Of a stretch of DNA of 64,000 nucleotides, positions 1 to 9,308 are shown in pieces. Position numbers and translations under genes: made by a program. This DNA comes from Endobugula sp965214375 (GTDB lineage Bacteria; Pseudomonadota; Gammaproteobacteria; Pseudomonadales; Cellvibrionaceae). Numbering within the stretch: the first letter of the stretch is position 1; each line of letters opens with the position of its first letter. The stretch covers positions 1,860,001 through 1,924,000 of the forward strand of contig OZ243947.1 in assembly GCA_965214375.1 (NCBI GenBank), given 5' to 3'. Under the pieces are notes generated by a model, which saw only the letters and a list, made by a program, of their open reading frames with translations, was not told where the DNA came from and searched no databases.

Positions 1-407
1 TTGCCATTGTGCGCTCGACAATCGAAGTCCGTGTCGGAGATCGCCTATTACCAAGTGCAGCAGGAAAAATCACTTCATCGTTCACACCTGAACCCGTTAC
101 ATCGATCAATCCCGGTCAAATTATGACAGTAGAAAGGGGGGTATCTCAGGCAGGTAAACTGGACATTATCGCCATTAATTTGGGAGAACGCGAAGGGCTA
201 TCTCAGGGCAGCCTGTTGGGTATCTTTAAAAAAGGTAAAACCATTCGGGATCGCAATGCACAGCGTAAAACACCACGAACCGTGAATTTACCCGATGAAC
301 GTGCAGGTTTGGTGATGGTTTTTCAAACTTTTCCCAAAATGAGTTTAGGTATTATTCTGGAAGCTGAACACGGCGTGGTACTGGGAGATATTGTCGGCAC
401 GCCCTGA
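1..407 (+). CDS. C-terminal part of a probable LysM-domain protein (5' end outside window)
   Basis: The reading frame is open from the first bases, so the start lies upstream. The visible ~135 residues contain no LysM repeat. They resemble the C-terminal region of the LysM peptidoglycan-binding proteins found immediately upstream of dprA in Pseudomonas-like genomes. The call rests mainly on this synteny and on phrases such as 'EVRVGDRLLP' and 'GEREGLSQGSLLGIF'. It ends about 40 bp before dprA. Such proteins are expected to be exported and bind cell wall, but neither a signal peptide nor a LysM motif can be seen here. Confidence 0.6.
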   Translation, partial: AIVRSTIEVRVGDRLLPSAAGKITSSFTPEPVTSINPGQIMTVERGVSQAGKLDIIAINLGEREGLSQGSLLGIFKKGKTIRDRNAQRKTPRTVNLPDERAGLVMVFQTFPKMSLGIILEAEHGVVLGDIVGTP

Positions 408-446
408 TCGCTTTCTATTCATTATTTACACCGTTTATTTTCAAGG

Positions 447-1595
447 ATGAAAACATATCACTCTTACCCCCCCCCCCCCCCCCCAAAAAATCACGCTTTT
501 TTACTCTCTTTACTGCCCCATCTAACACTAAGAGGTTACTGGTCACTGATTGCTGCATACGGCTCTGCGAAGCAAGCGCTCACTTCGCCTATAAAACAAT
601 TTAGTAAGCTATCAAGCGATGACAAACAACTACTAATAGACTTTCAAAAACACGGTAATAACAGCAAACTGGCACAGAAAGCTGAGGCTATTCAGTCTCA
701 GTTAAACGATATTGAGGCGCGGATCATTACCTTTGACCAAGAAGAGTATCTGACACTACTAAACACTATTTACAGCCCTCCACCGGTACTTTATATCCGG
801 GGTAATCACGATGTGTTGCACCTACCTCAATTAGCAATGGTAGGCTCACGACATGGCAGTATCCAGGGTAAAAAGAATACCCAACTATTCGCCAAGCATT
901 TGTGTCAACATGGTTTTACTATTACTAGTGGGCTGGCATTGGGTATTGACCAGGAAGCACATTCAGCAACATTAGATGCCGGAGGCACCACCATTGCCGT
1001 CATGGCAACGGGTATTGAGCAAATTTATCCCAAACAACATCAAACGCTGGCACGACATATTATCGATAATGGTGGCGCACTGATTACTGAATCCCCCCCA
1101 GGTTCACCACCAACAGCGAATCGTTTTCCACAACGTAATCGTATTATTAGTGGTTTTAGTGTGGGCGTATTGGTTGTTGAAGCTACACTGCGCAGCGGTT
1201 CATTAATTACCGCACGGTATGCCATGGAGGAGGGACGTGAGGTGTTTACGATTCCTGGCGCCATTCACAATCCACAAAGCCGTGGCTGTCATCATGTAAT
1301 AAAACAGGGAGCCACGCTGGTTGAAAACAGTGTTGATATCGTTGAACACCTCGATTGCATACTTGAACATCTAAAAACATACCAACCAGAAAATATAAAA
1401 GACCAGAGCCCAAAAACAGAAATGTTATCAAAGGAAGAAGGACAATTACTTCAATGTATGGGTTTTGATGCTTTAACACAAAAAGAATTGATACAAGCGA
1501 CAAACCTAGATAGCCAAACAGTAAGTCAGGCACTTATTAACCTGGAAATTTCCGGTATAGTACAACGCTCGCACCGGGGTTATGAAAAGGTATAA
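447..1595 (+). CDS. dprA: DNA processing protein DprA (Smf)
   Basis: DprA loads RecA onto incoming single-stranded DNA during natural transformation. The Rossmann-like core is clear: a GSR motif near residue 133, 'SGLALGIDQEAH' and 'AVMATGIEQIYP'. A C-terminal winged-helix-like segment ends the protein. Length (382 residues) is normal. The start is uncertain: the ATG at 447 has AAGG directly against it with no spacing, and a run of 18 C gives six prolines before the conserved region begins near residue 18. With 18 C the frame is open. It overlaps the longest possible tsaC frame by a few bases and probably shares its transcript. Confidence 0.93.
   Translation: MKTYHSYPPPPPPKNHAFLLSLLPHLTLRGYWSLIAAYGSAKQALTSPIKQFSKLSSDDKQLLIDFQKHGNNSKLAQKAEAIQSQLNDIEARIITFDQEEYLTLLNTIYSPPPVLYIRGNHDVLHLPQLAMVGSRHGSIQGKKNTQLFAKHLCQHGFTITSGLALGIDQEAHSATLDAGGTTIAVMATGIEQIYPKQHQTLARHIIDNGGALITESPPGSPPTANRFPQRNRIISGFSVGVLVVEATLRSGSLITARYAMEEGREVFTIPGAIHNPQSRGCHHVIKQGATLVENSVDIVEHLDCILEHLKTYQPENIKDQSPKTEMLSKEEGQLLQCMGFDALTQKELIQATNLDSQTVSQALINLEISGIVQRSHRGYEKV
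467..484 (+). repeat. 18-bp poly-C homopolymer inside the dprA 5' end
   Basis: Eighteen consecutive C residues are followed by six A residues. The tract encodes the proline run at residues 8-13 of DprA. Any length change not divisible by three would close the frame before the conserved domain. Tracts of this length are typical slipped-strand mispairing sites, and are also a common sequencing error source. Confidence 0.9.
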
Positions 1596-1602
1596 TACCG
1601 CC

Positions 1603-2169
1603 ATGATATCTTCCGCCAAACCCTCTATCGCGATTGCCGCGACAATTATGCAGCAAGGTGGTGTCATCGCTTATCCCACAGAAGCCGTCTGGGGTTTAGG
1701 TTGTGATCCCTTTGATGAACATGCTGTGCGCCGTTTGCAGTATTTAAAAATGCGGGATTTAGGCAAAGGATTAATTTTAATTGCCTCTAACATACAGCAG
1801 GTCGAACCTTTTTTAACCGATATATCAGCCGAACAACGACAACAGTTGAACGCTGCTTGGCCCGGCCCTTTTACTTGGCTGGTTCCTAACAATGGCAAGG
1901 TACCCTCTTGGATTTGTGGACGCTTTTCTTCTATCGCACTACGAGTCACTCAGCACCCAGATGTACGTGCACTGTGCGATCGCTTCGGCGGTGCGATTGT
2001 ATCTACCTCCGCAAATCCGCAAGGAAAACCTGCTCCACATAATAGCTGGCAGGTGCATCGTTACTTTCATCAACATGCATTGCTTGATTATATTGTTAAA
2101 GGGCAAACGGGTCAGCGACGACAACCCTCTACTATTACAGACTTAGTCACAGGCAAGGTCATTCGATGA
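1603..2169 (+). CDS. tsaC: Threonylcarbamoyl-AMP synthase TsaC (YrdC/Sua5 family)
   Basis: TsaC makes threonylcarbamoyl-AMP from threonine, bicarbonate and ATP, the first step of t6A37 modification of ANN-decoding tRNAs. Diagnostic segments are 'VIAYPTEAVWGLGCDP', the basic pocket 'KMRDLGKGLI', 'WPGPFTWLVP' and 'STSANPQGKPAP'. From the ATG at 1603 the protein is 188 residues, matching the family (about 190). An in-frame ATG at 1582 would add seven residues and overlap dprA. Its stop overlaps the hemF start by four bases, indicating coupled translation. Confidence 0.93.
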   Translation: MISSAKPSIAIAATIMQQGGVIAYPTEAVWGLGCDPFDEHAVRRLQYLKMRDLGKGLILIASNIQQVEPFLTDISAEQRQQLNAAWPGPFTWLVPNNGKVPSWICGRFSSIALRVTQHPDVRALCDRFGGAIVSTSANPQGKPAPHNSWQVHRYFHQHALLDYIVKGQTGQRRQPSTITDLVTGKVIR

Positions 2170-3080
2170 TGACTGACTCACCCAATAAACAAGCCGTACT
2201 CTCCTTTTTAAAAGAACTACAAGATTCCATTTGTGATACGTTAAGTGCGGTCGATGGCACCCCCTTTATCGAAGAGTGCTGGACACGTGAAGAAGGCGGT
2301 GGCGGTCGTTCACGCATAATAACCAATGGCAATATTATTGAAAAAGGTGGCGTTAATTTTTCACATGTTTTCGGTACAACCATGCCGGCCTCAGCAACAG
2401 CACATCGCTCGGAACTGGCTGGGCGCTGCTTTGAAGCAATGGGTGTATCACTGGTGATACATCCTGATAACCCTTATATTCCCACCAGCCATATGAATGT
2501 ACGGTTTTTTATTGCTGAACAAGAAGGCGAGCAGCCTGTATGGTGGTTTGGTGGCGGTTATGACCTGACACCGTATTACGGTAACCGTGAAGATTGTATC
2601 CACTGGCATCAGAACGCTAAACATGCTTGTCAGATGTTTGGTGAAGAATACTACCCACGTTTTAAACAATGGTGTGATGATTACTTTTATTTAAAACACC
2701 GTGATGAGCCACGGGGTATCGGAGGTGTATTTTTCGACGATTTTAATGAGTTGGACTTTGATAACAGTTTTGCGTTCATGCAATCTATCGGTAACAGCTA
2801 TATTGATGCGTATTTGCCGATCATCAACAAACGTAAATCGATACGTTTTACGGAACGTGAAAAAAACTTTCAGCTCTATCGTCGCGGGCGCTATGTAGAA
2901 TTCAACTTAGTGTTTGATCGCGGCACGCTCTTCGGTTTACAAACCGGTGGACGCACCGAATCTATTCTAATGTCGCTGCCGCCACTGGTTCGCTGGGAAT
3001 ATAATTATCAACCCGAAGCGGGATCGCCAGAATACGAATTAACCGAGATTTACCTTAAGCCTCAAAACTGGCTCGATTAA
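2166..3080 (+). CDS. hemF: Oxygen-dependent coproporphyrinogen III oxidase HemF
   Basis: HemF decarboxylates coproporphyrinogen III to protoporphyrinogen IX with oxygen in heme biosynthesis. The protein (304 residues) has family hallmarks: 'REEGGGGRSRI', 'HPDNPYIPTSHMNVRFF', 'WWFGGGYDLTPYYG' and 'EPRGIGGVFFDDFN'. It overlaps tsaC by four bases and is followed 15 bp later by aroE, so tsaC-hemF-aroE probably form one operon, as in Pseudomonas. Presence of HemF implies aerobic heme synthesis. Confidence 0.97.
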   Translation: MMTDSPNKQAVLSFLKELQDSICDTLSAVDGTPFIEECWTREEGGGGRSRIITNGNIIEKGGVNFSHVFGTTMPASATAHRSELAGRCFEAMGVSLVIHPDNPYIPTSHMNVRFFIAEQEGEQPVWWFGGGYDLTPYYGNREDCIHWHQNAKHACQMFGEEYYPRFKQWCDDYFYLKHRDEPRGIGGVFFDDFNELDFDNSFAFMQSIGNSYIDAYLPIINKRKSIRFTEREKNFQLYRRGRYVEFNLVFDRGTLFGLQTGGRTESILMSLPPLVRWEYNYQPEAGSPEYELTEIYLKPQNWLD

Positions 3081-3095
3081 AGGAAGCTATACTCT

Positions 3096-3920
3096 ATGCC
3101 TGAAAAAAAAGATCGCTATGCTGTTGTTGGCAACCCGATTAGCCACTCCAAATCACCGTTATTACACACCTCTTTCGCAAAACAAAGTGGGCAGGATATA
3201 TTGTATACCGCGGAATGTGTCGAGCCTTCGCTGTTTGCAGGGACAATAAAAGATTTTTTTAATAACGGAGGTAAGGGGTTAAATATTACCGTACCCTTTA
3301 AACAGGATGCCTTTGAACTTGCGGATGAACTTACCGAGCGAGCTCACAGAGCAGGTGCTGTCAATACCTTATTACTCCAAAAAGGAAAAATTCTTGGTGA
3401 TAATACAGATGGTATTGGCCTAGTGACCGATATAGAAAACAACCTACAATGGCAACTGAAAGACAAAGACATTCTTATTTTAGGTGCTGGAGGTGCTGTT
3501 CGCGGTGTGCTTGAACCTTTACTCAATAGCAACCCCAAAAAAATAATGATTGCCAATCGGACACTATCAAAAGCAGAACAATTGGCTGATAATTTTAGTC
3601 ATCTGGGCAACATTCATGCTTGTGCCTATGACGATCTGGAAGGCACTTTTGATATAGTCATTAACGGCACCTCTGCCAGTCTCGGCGGTGAACGGCCAGC
3701 TTTACCCGATCATATTTTATCACCCACATCCTATTGTTATGACATGATGTACGCTAAAGAAGCAACGCCCTTTATAGAATGGTCTAAAGATCAGGGAGCA
3801 ACATCAACGAGTGATGGTTTAGGCATGCTAGTATGCCAAGGTGCGGAGTCATTTTTTCTGTGGCGGGGCGTTAAACCACAAACACAGCCAGTGATTCACT
3901 TACTACGTCGTGAATTATAA
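3096..3920 (+). CDS. aroE: Shikimate dehydrogenase AroE
   Basis: AroE reduces 3-dehydroshikimate to shikimate with NADPH in aromatic amino acid synthesis. The shikimate-binding 'GNPISHSKSPLLH', the catalytic lysine in 'NITVPFKQ' and the NADP-binding loop 'LGAGGAVRG' are all present. At 274 residues it is the usual length. It lies 15 bp downstream of hemF and converges on the minus-strand response-regulator gene, 22 bp after its own stop. Confidence 0.97.
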   Translation: MPEKKDRYAVVGNPISHSKSPLLHTSFAKQSGQDILYTAECVEPSLFAGTIKDFFNNGGKGLNITVPFKQDAFELADELTERAHRAGAVNTLLLQKGKILGDNTDGIGLVTDIENNLQWQLKDKDILILGAGGAVRGVLEPLLNSNPKKIMIANRTLSKAEQLADNFSHLGNIHACAYDDLEGTFDIVINGTSASLGGERPALPDHILSPTSYCYDMMYAKEATPFIEWSKDQGATSTSDGLGMLVCQGAESFFLWRGVKPQTQPVIHLLRREL

Positions 3921-3942
3921 ATATGCGATTTTATCGCGCTGT

Positions 3943-5607
3943 TTAATCATCACCATAACCACTATATTCATTAAGAAACTGTTCGTGTAAAAACTGGTAG
4001 CGGCTGTACTTTTTATGGCTGGCATCAATACCATGTACTCTTTCAAAACAATCTTTACATATTTTATAAAAACTTTCTCCTTTACCATCGACTTCATTTT
4101 TTGCCAATACCACTTGAACCAAGTTCAGATTAACACCCACATGATTGGGAAACATCGTGAGGGCATCGTTAAAAATAGTAATTGCCTTGTCATAATCTTT
4201 TTCTTGGTAAGCATTAATACCTTCTTTGGATAAATCTGCCGCACAAGCTTTGCCGGCCATACTGATAGGTTCATCACTGACACGGTCAATACGCTTTTGA
4301 ACTGCTGTGTTATCTTTATAATCTTTTGATAATAAATGTAGCTCTTTATATGCTTGTTGCTTATCGCCATTCATTATCTGTGCTTGTGCATAATCAATGC
4401 GCGAATCAACGTCTTTGGGATTTAAAAGATCGTAATCTTCCTGAACCATTTGCAAAGCGACGCGAGCATAATTATCTTTGCCTTGGTTAGCATAAAGCTG
4501 CGATTCAATAAAACCACTTTTCACTTCATTTGAACGCTCCGGGAAACGGCGTGTCATACGCTCAAGTAAACCTAATGCTTTTTTGGTTTTATCTATAGCC
4601 TCTCGAGTTGTTTTACCTTTAGTCACTTCTACTGTCTTTCTGGCAACACTGAGATAGTCTGCCGCACTGGCATGACAGGAATTATAGTTCCAACGGATGG
4701 ATTCTTCATACGCCTTAAGGCAGACATCGCTATCATCATTGACCTCAGCCAACTGAGCTAAGCGCAGGTGACCGGTAATGGATTTAGGAGATAATTCGGT
4801 TGCCTTTTCTGTGGCTTCCTGTGCTTTTACGGGTTGCTCTGTTTTTTCATAATACTCCGACAATAAATCATGAGCTTCAATATAGCGATGATCTCTATCC
4901 AAAACTTCCTGAAGTACGGATTCTATATTATCGAAGTCATTGCGCTTCATCATAGATTTAGCCAAACCCAATTTTGCCCAGGTAAAGCCTTTTTCTGCAA
5001 TGACAGTTTGATAAATTTTTTGCGCCGATTCTACATCTCCCGCCATCCAGAAAATTTGAGCTTTGTAACGCACACAATCCCACAAATAACGATTTTTGGT
5101 CTTTATTTTTTCATCACATAATGCAACCGCTTTATCGTACTCTAGCGTATCCATGGTAGATTTAATTTTATACAGGTCTTCATGCTTCAATAGAGCTCTA
5201 TCAAGGCGGGTACGCATCAGTTTTTGTGAGATAGGTTTGGTAATGTAATCGTCTGGCTGGTTTTCTATGGCACCCAGTACCATCTCCCGAGACGTCTCTG
5301 CGGTAATAATAATAAAGAGGGTGGTATATTTAAGCAGTTGTGTGTAAAGTAGTTCTTCCAGAATTTGCTGACCATCTTTGCTTTCATCAAGATTGTAGTC
5401 ACAGAGAATCAAGCCGTATTCATGATTCTCACAAAATTCCATGGCCTGCTCACCAGTAGCAGCCGTATCAATGTGTTTAACCCCAACGGAGCGCAACATT
5501 TATTTATAGGCAGACCTGACAGAGGTGATATCATCAACGATCAAACAACGCTTTTTCGCATAAATCTTGATGATGTCAATTTGTTTTATCGATTTGGGCT
5601 GCTGCAA
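3943..5607 (-). pseudogene. Response regulator-TPR protein, interrupted by an in-frame TAA
   Basis: The long open part (ATG at 5499) encodes 518 residues: most of a receiver domain (phosphoacceptor Asp in 'LILCDYNL', conserved Lys in 'DYITKPIS') followed by a TPR-rich region of about 380 residues. The receiver's first strand, with the acidic pair ('KKRCLIVDD'), is encoded in the same frame upstream from a TTG near 5607. It is separated from the rest by a TAA at 5500-5502, directly before the ATG ('TAAATG'). The reading frame is otherwise intact on both sides, so this looks like one nonsense substitution. A reinitiated product would lack the acidic pocket and should not be phosphorylated normally. 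Confidence 0.75.
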
Positions 5608-5690
5608 TAGGGCATTTATAAGATGCTACTTCAACTTCAATGTGGTTTTTTAATAATCGCTCCTATTAACTATAGCCAAGATAAAAGTTT

Positions 5691-8120
5691 TTACACGTCC
5701 AGATTAGCAACAGTCAGCGCATTAGTTTCAATAAACTCGCGACGTGGTTCAACCTGATCCCCCATCAAGGTGGTGAATATTTGATCAGCCGCAATAGCGT
5801 CCTCAATACTCACCTGTAACATCCGACGCGTGTCAGGATCCATAGTAGTTTCCCACAATTGATCAGGGTTCATTTCTCCCAAACCTTTATAACGCTGTAT
5901 GGTGTAACCGCGACGGGATTCACCCATTAACCACTCTAGTGCATCTTTAAACGTAGTCGCAGCAAATTCTTTTTCGCCACGTTGTACCTTGCCATCCTCT
6001 TCAATCAAACCATCCAATTTACTACCCAAATCAACAATGGCTTTATATTCACCTGAAGCGAAGAATTCATGACTAAACGGGTAATCATGGGTCAAACCAT
6101 GAACCTTCATAGCAACATGTGGAACGTATAACTGTCGCTCCTGGTTTTCCTGTGCGGCAATGTGGAAGTGGCTGCTACCGCTGGTTTCATTATCTGTCAT
6201 TTTTTCCGAAAGCTGCTGACACCAATGATTCACTTGTTCTGAATGTCTGAGTTGTTCTATCGTTAATGCTGGCATATAGATCATCGCTTCCAACACTTCT
6301 GCTGGATACAGTCGTGACAAACGCTCAATAATGGCCATCACCTGACGATATTCTTGCACTAATGTTTCCAGTGCTTGGCCTGATATTGCAGGCGCCGTGG
6401 GGTTAGTAAGTATTTGCGCACCCTCTAAAGCAGAATTGGTCAGGAAGTCTGTTAACGCTTGATCATCCTTTAAATACTGCTCCTGTTTTCCCTTGGAAAT
6501 TTTATATAAAGGCGGCTGTGCAATATAAATATGTCCACGTTCTATCAGTTCACGAGTTTGGCGGAAAAAGAAGGTCAGTAACAACGTACGAATATGAGAA
6601 CCGTCCACATCCGCATCTGTCATAATAATAATACTGTGATAACGTAACTTATCGGGATCAAATTCTTCGGTACCGATACCGCACCCCAAAGCCGTAATCA
6701 GAGTACCGACTTCAGCACTAGACAACATTTTGTCAAAACGGGCTTTTTCAACATTCAGAATTTTACCTTTTAAAGGTAGGATTGCTTGTGTTTTACGGTT
6801 ACGGCCTTGCTTAGCCGACCCTCCGGCAGAATCACCCTCCACTAGATATACTTCAGACAAAGCTGGATCTTTTTCCTGACAATCAGCCAGCTTCCCGGGT
6901 AATCCAGCAACATCGAGTGCACCCTTACGGCGCGTCATTTCACGTGCCTTACGGGCAGCTTCACGGGCTTTTGCCGCTTCAATCATTTTGCCGACAATAT
7001 TTTTAGCTTCTTGGGGGTTTTCCAAAAGAAAGTCGTTAAATCCCTGACCCATTTCTTGTTCAACCGCCGATTTTACTTCGGAAGAAACCAGTTTATCCTT
7101 GGTTTGCGATGAAAACTTGGGGTCTGGGACTTTTACAGAAATAATGGCCGTTAAACCTTCACGAGCATCATCACCCGTCGTATTCACTTTATGTTTTTTC
7201 AATAAACCTTCACGCTCGATATACGCATTTAAACCACGGGTTAATGCCGCACGGAAACCCGCCAAATGAGTACCACCATCACGCTGGGGAATATTATTGG
7301 TATAACACAGAATATTTTCTTGAAAGCTATCATTCCATTGCAAAGCAACTTCAACACCCACACCATCTTCACGGCCACCGGCACTAAAATGCATCACTCT
7401 ATTAATGGTATTTTTATTGGTATTCAGATAACTCACGAAAGCTTGTAAGCCGCCTTCGTATTCATATGCCTCTTCTTTACCGCTACGCTCATCTTTTAAT
7501 ACAATACGTACGCCAGAATTTAAGAAAGACAACTCTCGTAAACGCTTAGCCAGCAAATCAAAGTGAAATTCGATATTATTGAAGGTCTCTGCTGAGGGTT
7601 TAAAGTGAACTTCTGTTCCGCTGTTTTCAGTATCACCAATAATCGTTAAGGGTGCTTGCGGCACGCCATGATGATAAACCTGTTCGTGGACTTTACCTTG
7701 GCGGCGAATGGTCAGCTTAAGCTCTGAAGATAAGGCATTAACAACAGAAACACCCACGCCATGTAAACCACCAGAAACCTTATAGGTATTATCATCAAAC
7801 TTTCCACCTGCGTGGAGTACCGTCATAATCACTTCTGCGGCAGATACACCTTCATCATGGATTTCTGTTGGAATACCACGGCCGTTATCAGACACTGATA
7901 CGGATTCATCCGGATGGATAATGACTTTTATTTCCGAACAATGGCCTGCTAATGCTTCGTCAATAGAATTATCAACGATTTCAAACACCATATGGTGTAA
8001 ACCGGTACCGTCATCGGTATCACCTATATACATTCCCGGACGTTTTCTGACGGCATCCAGACCCTTAAGTACTTTAATACTAGAGGAATCATAATTCGCT
8101 GTATTAGTATCGTCTGACAT
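5691..8120 (-). CDS. gyrB: DNA gyrase subunit B
   Basis: GyrB is the ATPase subunit of gyrase, introducing negative supercoils with GyrA. GHKL ATPase motifs are seen near the N-terminus ('EIVDNSIDEALAGHC', 'GLHGVGVSVVNALS'). The TOPRIM domain has 'EGDSAGGSA' and 'DADVDGSHIRTL'. The C-terminus carries the GyrB-specific 'RYKGLGEMNPDQLWETTMDP'. At 809 residues it matches gammaproteobacterial GyrB, including the extra insert of about 170 residues in the TOPRIM region. It begins 16 bp after recF in the dnaA-dnaN-recF-gyrB order. Confidence 0.98.
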   Translation of the reverse strand: MSDDTNTANYDSSSIKVLKGLDAVRKRPGMYIGDTDDGTGLHHMVFEIVDNSIDEALAGHCSEIKVIIHPDESVSVSDNGRGIPTEIHDEGVSAAEVIMTVLHAGGKFDDNTYKVSGGLHGVGVSVVNALSSELKLTIRRQGKVHEQVYHHGVPQAPLTIIGDTENSGTEVHFKPSAETFNNIEFHFDLLAKRLRELSFLNSGVRIVLKDERSGKEEAYEYEGGLQAFVSYLNTNKNTINRVMHFSAGGREDGVGVEVALQWNDSFQENILCYTNNIPQRDGGTHLAGFRAALTRGLNAYIEREGLLKKHKVNTTGDDAREGLTAIISVKVPDPKFSSQTKDKLVSSEVKSAVEQEMGQGFNDFLLENPQEAKNIVGKMIEAAKAREAARKAREMTRRKGALDVAGLPGKLADCQEKDPALSEVYLVEGDSAGGSAKQGRNRKTQAILPLKGKILNVEKARFDKMLSSAEVGTLITALGCGIGTEEFDPDKLRYHSIIIMTDADVDGSHIRTLLLTFFFRQTRELIERGHIYIAQPPLYKISKGKQEQYLKDDQALTDFLTNSALEGAQILTNPTAPAISGQALETLVQEYRQVMAIIERLSRLYPAEVLEAMIYMPALTIEQLRHSEQVNHWCQQLSEKMTDNETSGSSHFHIAAQENQERQLYVPHVAMKVHGLTHDYPFSHEFFASGEYKAIVDLGSKLDGLIEEDGKVQRGEKEFAATTFKDALEWLMGESRRGYTIQRYKGLGEMNPDQLWETTMDPDTRRMLQVSIEDAIAADQIFTTLMGDQVEPRREFIETNALTVANLDV

Positions 8121-8136
8121 ACTACTCTACTTCCAC

Positions 8137-9261
8137 TTATTTTGATGAATTCATATCAGTTTCAGACAAGATATTTCCTTGTTTCACGTGAAACACCGCA
8201 ATATCTGTCTCTGTTTTATCCCATATTTTCAGGAGGTCTTTTTTTTCAACACCAGTAACCAGTATCTGACTCTGTGTTTGAATCAGTAATTCTGCCAATC
8301 TCTGGCTATAATCCTTATCTAATTCAGCCAGCAGATCATCAACAAGAAACACACAATTCTTATTCATTTGTTGTGTATATAAAGCAGATTGTGCCAATAG
8401 CATCACTGCTATCAATGTTTTTTCTTGTCCGCGGCTCAGCACATCTACAGCCGGTTTGTTGCGGCACTGGATTTTAATATCTGCTCGTTGGGGACCAACA
8501 TGGGTATAACCATTGCGACAATCACGATCAAAATGTCTTCTGAGCGCGTCTTCCATCAAACACTCTTCATCCCAACCCTGATAGTATTCAAACGCAATAT
8601 CCATATATTCATTATCAAACAAACCATTTATCATTCGTTCAAGCACGCCGATATACGATTGGAAAACTTCTGATCTCAATATATTAATTTGATCAGCCAC
8701 CCTGCCTAACTCTTTATCCCAAGGGGCAAGATCCAAAGGTGATATTTTATCATGTCTCAGCAAGCTATTGCGTTGTTTTACCAGTTTTTGGGCGGATCGC
8801 CACAAAGAGGCAAACTCAGGTTTCACGTGAAACACCATCCAATCCAGAAAGTGTCGCCTTTGTATAGGTGGCCCCTCAATTAACCGGAATGAATCTGCAT
8901 TGATAATGATTAAAGGGAGTTGATGAGCAAGCTCTGCGGCAGATTTGATTGGCCGACCAGACACTTTAATCGCCGTCTCGCCTTTGCGGTTTTTTTGTAT
9001 ACCCGTCGGAATAACAACTGAATCATTATCCGGGCATATTTCAGAAAAAATGGTTAGTTGGCTTTTTTCATGCTGGATCAAAGAGCGGATTTTATGGCTG
9101 CGAAAAGAGCGACCAAGCCCCAACAAAGAGGCAGCTTCTAATACACTGGTTTTCCCGCTACCGTTCTTACCGTAAAAGATATTAATAGCGGGAGATAATG
9201 AAATAGAAACAGAATGAAGATTTCTAAGATCATTAACGACAAGGGAACACAGGGTGGGCAT
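8137..9261 (-). CDS. recF: DNA replication and repair protein RecF
   Basis: RecF is an SMC-like ATPase that helps load RecA at gaps. Walker A 'GKNGSGKTSVLEA', the ABC-type signature 'VDVLSRGQEKTLIAVMLLAQ' and Walker B 'VFLVDDLLAELD' are visible. The start at 9261 ('MPTLCSLVVNDLRNLHSV') aligns with the usual RecF N-terminus; an ATG at 9273 would add four residues. Both parS sites described separately lie in this gene, and each encodes the pentapeptide VFHVK on the coding strand. Confidence 0.95.
   Translation of the reverse strand: MPTLCSLVVNDLRNLHSVSISLSPAINIFYGKNGSGKTSVLEAASLLGLGRSFRSHKIRSLIQHEKSQLTIFSEICPDNDSVVIPTGIQKNRKGETAIKVSGRPIKSAAELAHQLPLIIINADSFRLIEGPPIQRRHFLDWMVFHVKPEFASLWRSAQKLVKQRNSLLRHDKISPLDLAPWDKELGRVADQINILRSEVFQSYIGVLERMINGLFDNEYMDIAFEYYQGWDEECLMEDALRRHFDRDCRNGYTHVGPQRADIKIQCRNKPAVDVLSRGQEKTLIAVMLLAQSALYTQQMNKNCVFLVDDLLAELDKDYSQRLAELLIQTQSQILVTGVEKKDLLKIWDKTETDIAVFHVKQGNILSETDMNSSK
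8180..8195. promoter_or_regulatory. parS site 1 (perfect 16-bp palindrome)
   Basis: TGTTTCACGTGAAACA is identical to the widely conserved chromosomal parS consensus bound by ParB (Spo0J). It lies near the 3' end of recF, about 4 kb from oriC. Its cognate parA and parB are at 56.1-57.8 kb in this window. Confidence 0.95.
8819..8834. promoter_or_regulatory. parS site 2 (15 of 16 matches)
   Basis: GGTTTCACGTGAAACA differs from the parS consensus only at the first base. The 14-bp core palindrome is perfect and identical to site 1. It also lies in recF, about 640 bp from site 1. Confidence 0.9.
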
Positions 9262-9276
9262 AAAGAGAAGCATTTA

Positions 9277-9297
9277 CCGAAGGCTATAATCCTTCGG
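9277..9297. other. Hairpin in the dnaN-recF intergenic gap
   Basis: CCGAAGG and CCTTCGG form a 7-bp stem around a 7-base loop in the 47 bp between the dnaN stop and the recF start. No U-tract follows on either strand, so it is not a typical terminator. It may influence mRNA processing or recF translation. Confidence 0.45.
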
Positions 9298-9308
9298 CTA
9301 TTGATATA

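Noticed and set aside
1585..1597. A further copy of the late motif (GGTATAATACC) in dprA/tsaC
   Set aside because: Only a short GGTATA dyad is shared; spacing and the flanking GA are absent, and it lies in host genes.
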